A stretch of 64,000 nt of DNA from Parasponia andersonii (taxonomy: Eukaryota > Streptophyta > Magnoliopsida > Rosales > Cannabaceae): assembly GCA_002914805.1 (NCBI GenBank), contig JXTB01000039.1, forward strand, positions 1 through 64,000, written 5' to 3'. The notes beneath the pieces were generated by a model that was given only the letters and a program-made list of their open reading frames with translations, was not told where the DNA came from and did no database searches. A program made the translations under genes and the position numbers. Below, piece after piece: positions 58,347 to 64,000 of the stretch; the first letter of the stretch is position 1; every line of letters begins with the position of its first letter.

Positions 58347-60231
58347 TTACACATAGAAAGCAAACCTGAAATAAAGCTTTAGTGTGGAGCTGTTGCTGGT
58401 TCAAATTTCACCTAAGATCTGTCTAGCTTAATGCCGAGATTATGCAAAGAGGAAGAGGGAGACAGAGCCGTGGAGTGAGAGTGAGAGTGAGAGTGAGAAG
58501 GAGGGATGAATTGAGAGGCGAGAGCTTCTGTGAGAGGAAGAGCGACGACCTGGAGAGAAAAACGACGATGGTCTAGTGATCACGGCGGCATCGGGATTGA
58601 AGGTGGTGATCACGGCGGCGTGGGGGAGTGGATTGAAGGTTAGGTTTTTTTTTTTTTTTTAATTATTTTTTTATTCTTTTAATATTCATTTTCTTTTATT
58701 GGATACCATTAGTAACATAATTTTTCCCCAATATACCAGAGGTAATTTGAATGGATCCTTATAGTATTATTTTTTTTAATTTAGTAGGATATTATAAATA
58801 ACCCAATAACTATATACCTATGGTATCCCCTTTAAATACTAAAGTAATATAAAACAAAAACAATAAAACTCTCGAATAAAATAAGTAATGCAATAAGATA
58901 CTTATGGTAACTTTACAATTTTAGATTTTGCTTTTGATTCTTTATTATTATTTTATATTTTATTCAACACTCATCTCATTTATTGGGTACTATTAGTTNT
59001 TACTTACTTTACTGTTTTTAAAAAACTTTCTTAATCATTTTATAAATATTAAAACACAAAATAATTTAAAAAGTGAAAAAGAGTTCAATTCGGTCGGCTA
59101 TACACCGGTCGGAAGCCAAAAAAAAAAAAAAAGACCTAACCAAACAGTGTTTGGTTTTTAAAAATTCTGTTATTTTGGTTTCGATTTTTTGGATTTCAAT
59201 TTGGTCGGGTCATTCGGTTTTTCTGCTTCACCCTTTTATCCTTTATTTTGTCAGCTCCGAAAAAACGCAAAACAAATTAGATATGCTAACTCCGACGTCA
59301 AAACCTCATATGGGCCTCTTGAATCCCAGAAGAAAATAATTTAGCTCAACGACAGTTCAAGGGAATGAAGGAAAAAAAAATACACACAACAAACATAGCA
59401 TATACAAGCATGGTGATCTGACTTACAAACTTCCCCCAAATTGGAGGGTTAACGCAAAGTATCAGAATTCAATGCCACCAAAACTCTCGACGATATTCAA
59501 ATCAACAAATTTTGTTTATAAATGGGGATTAATGGTACAAGATACAATCATCATATATTGCTTCTCAAGAATTTTGCTATGACAACTTACACTATGGAAG
59601 AATCAACACTCCTGGAAGACAGATACCATCCAACAGCTGAAGGCCAGAATGAGAAAAAGCCCAGCTTCCAATTTCTGGAGCCAGTACATAGCTTTACCCT
59701 GAAGATTATACCGAATTCGGTGGAAACAGAAGAATATAATCGATTTCTGTTGAAACAGAAGAATTACTAAATCTCTAATACTTTGCTCCTTTGGATAACA
59801 CAACAAAAATCGCTTAATAGCCGTAGTGTTTTTGGTCTGTCCTCTTGTTTGGAATCACTCTGTACAGTGTTTGCTGCCTGACGTTGGTAGGAGGTCAGGA
59901 TAACTCTCCATGTAAATTTCCCACCAGCCAGTAGAGTCCATATAACAAGAAACAAGGAAAAAATAAAAATGAAAACCACGCTGAAGTAAATTTAGCCGCT
60001 GACTTCCAAAGGGTACTTCTGCCGATACAGTTACAAATTCCTCACAGAGCGAAAAACAGGCCATAAATCACCATCAGCCAATTTTTTTAATCTCCATTAA
60101 TCTCTTACGCCGTCCACAGTTTACTGACTCTACAAACATTGCAATGACTTGCACATACAATTCTAACTGATAGTCACTGAGCCAGCTTCTTTTTTAATGG
60201 AGAACCATGTGGTCGTAAATATAGTCTAACC
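58347..60231. other. Intergenic DNA, then 3' UTR of the PI4K gene
   Basis: At 58440-58640 there is a purine-rich patch with a gagagtga repeat and two copies of gtgatcacggcggc. It is non-coding as read. 58650-59060 is AT-rich. The last several hundred bases before 60232 are probably PI4K 3' UTR (minus strand), but I cannot place the poly(A) site. Confidence 0.4.

Positions 60232-64000
<3,769 letters not shown>

Overview
This is a window of a plant nuclear genome. The evidence is spliced genes with GT-AG introns and long AT-rich introns, a plant NAC transcription factor, a plant-type phosphatidylinositol 4-kinase beta, Ty1/copia and Ty3/gypsy retrotransposons, a hAT transposon and many MITE-like insertions. 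A decayed berberine-bridge-enzyme-like gene close in sequence to the cannabinoid-synthase family makes Cannabis or a near relative (Cannabaceae/Rosales) my best guess. That assignment is an inference from one pseudogene. There are two assembly gaps (21755-22108 and 34000-34033) and two isolated ambiguous bases (51835, 58999).

Layout. 1-2.7 kb: a G-box-rich promoter and a three-exon gene (+) for a 98-residue protein I do not recognise. 4.1-9.0 kb: a decayed copia element with both LTRs, followed by a second copia gag scrap. 9.3-15.2 kb: AT-rich DNA with MITE-like insertions. 15.2-17.3 kb: a NAC gene (-) with a 5'-UTR intron, an upstream ORF of 34 codons and a repeat-built C-terminal region. 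18.75-21.3 kb: a 5'-truncated copia element whose 3' LTR abuts a broken BBE-like oxidase. 23.27-25.49 kb: a solo LTR with a perfect 5-bp target duplication. 25.5-32.7 kb: MITE-like DNA, a degenerate tandem repeat and featureless AT-rich sequence. 32.79-36.41 kb: a hAT element with TIRs, an 8-bp target duplication and a broken transposase.

37.28-58.18 kb is dominated by two related Tat-type Ty3/gypsy elements in opposite orientation. Copy A (+, 37282-44794, duplication CTAGA) and copy B (-, 46395-58181, duplication CATAT) carry different internal deletions. A keeps the second (plant-type) RNase H but has lost the end of integrase. B keeps integrase but has lost the RNase H part. B also holds a multi-exon gene on its antisense strand that converges on pol, with two tandem-repeat arrays between the two 3' ends. 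Short diverged inverted repeats outside B (45048-45180 and 58190-58346), with gene-like scraps between them, suggest B landed inside an older MULE-like element. The right edge (60232-64000, -) is the C-terminal part of a PI4-kinase beta gene.

Only three genes look functional: the small unknown gene, the NAC gene and the PI4K gene. Most of the rest is transposon-derived. I saw no rRNA, tRNA, CRISPR or bacterial-type features. The most interesting parts are the antisense-gene/tandem-array structure of copy B, the BBE pseudogene split by a retrotransposon, and the NAC upstream ORF.
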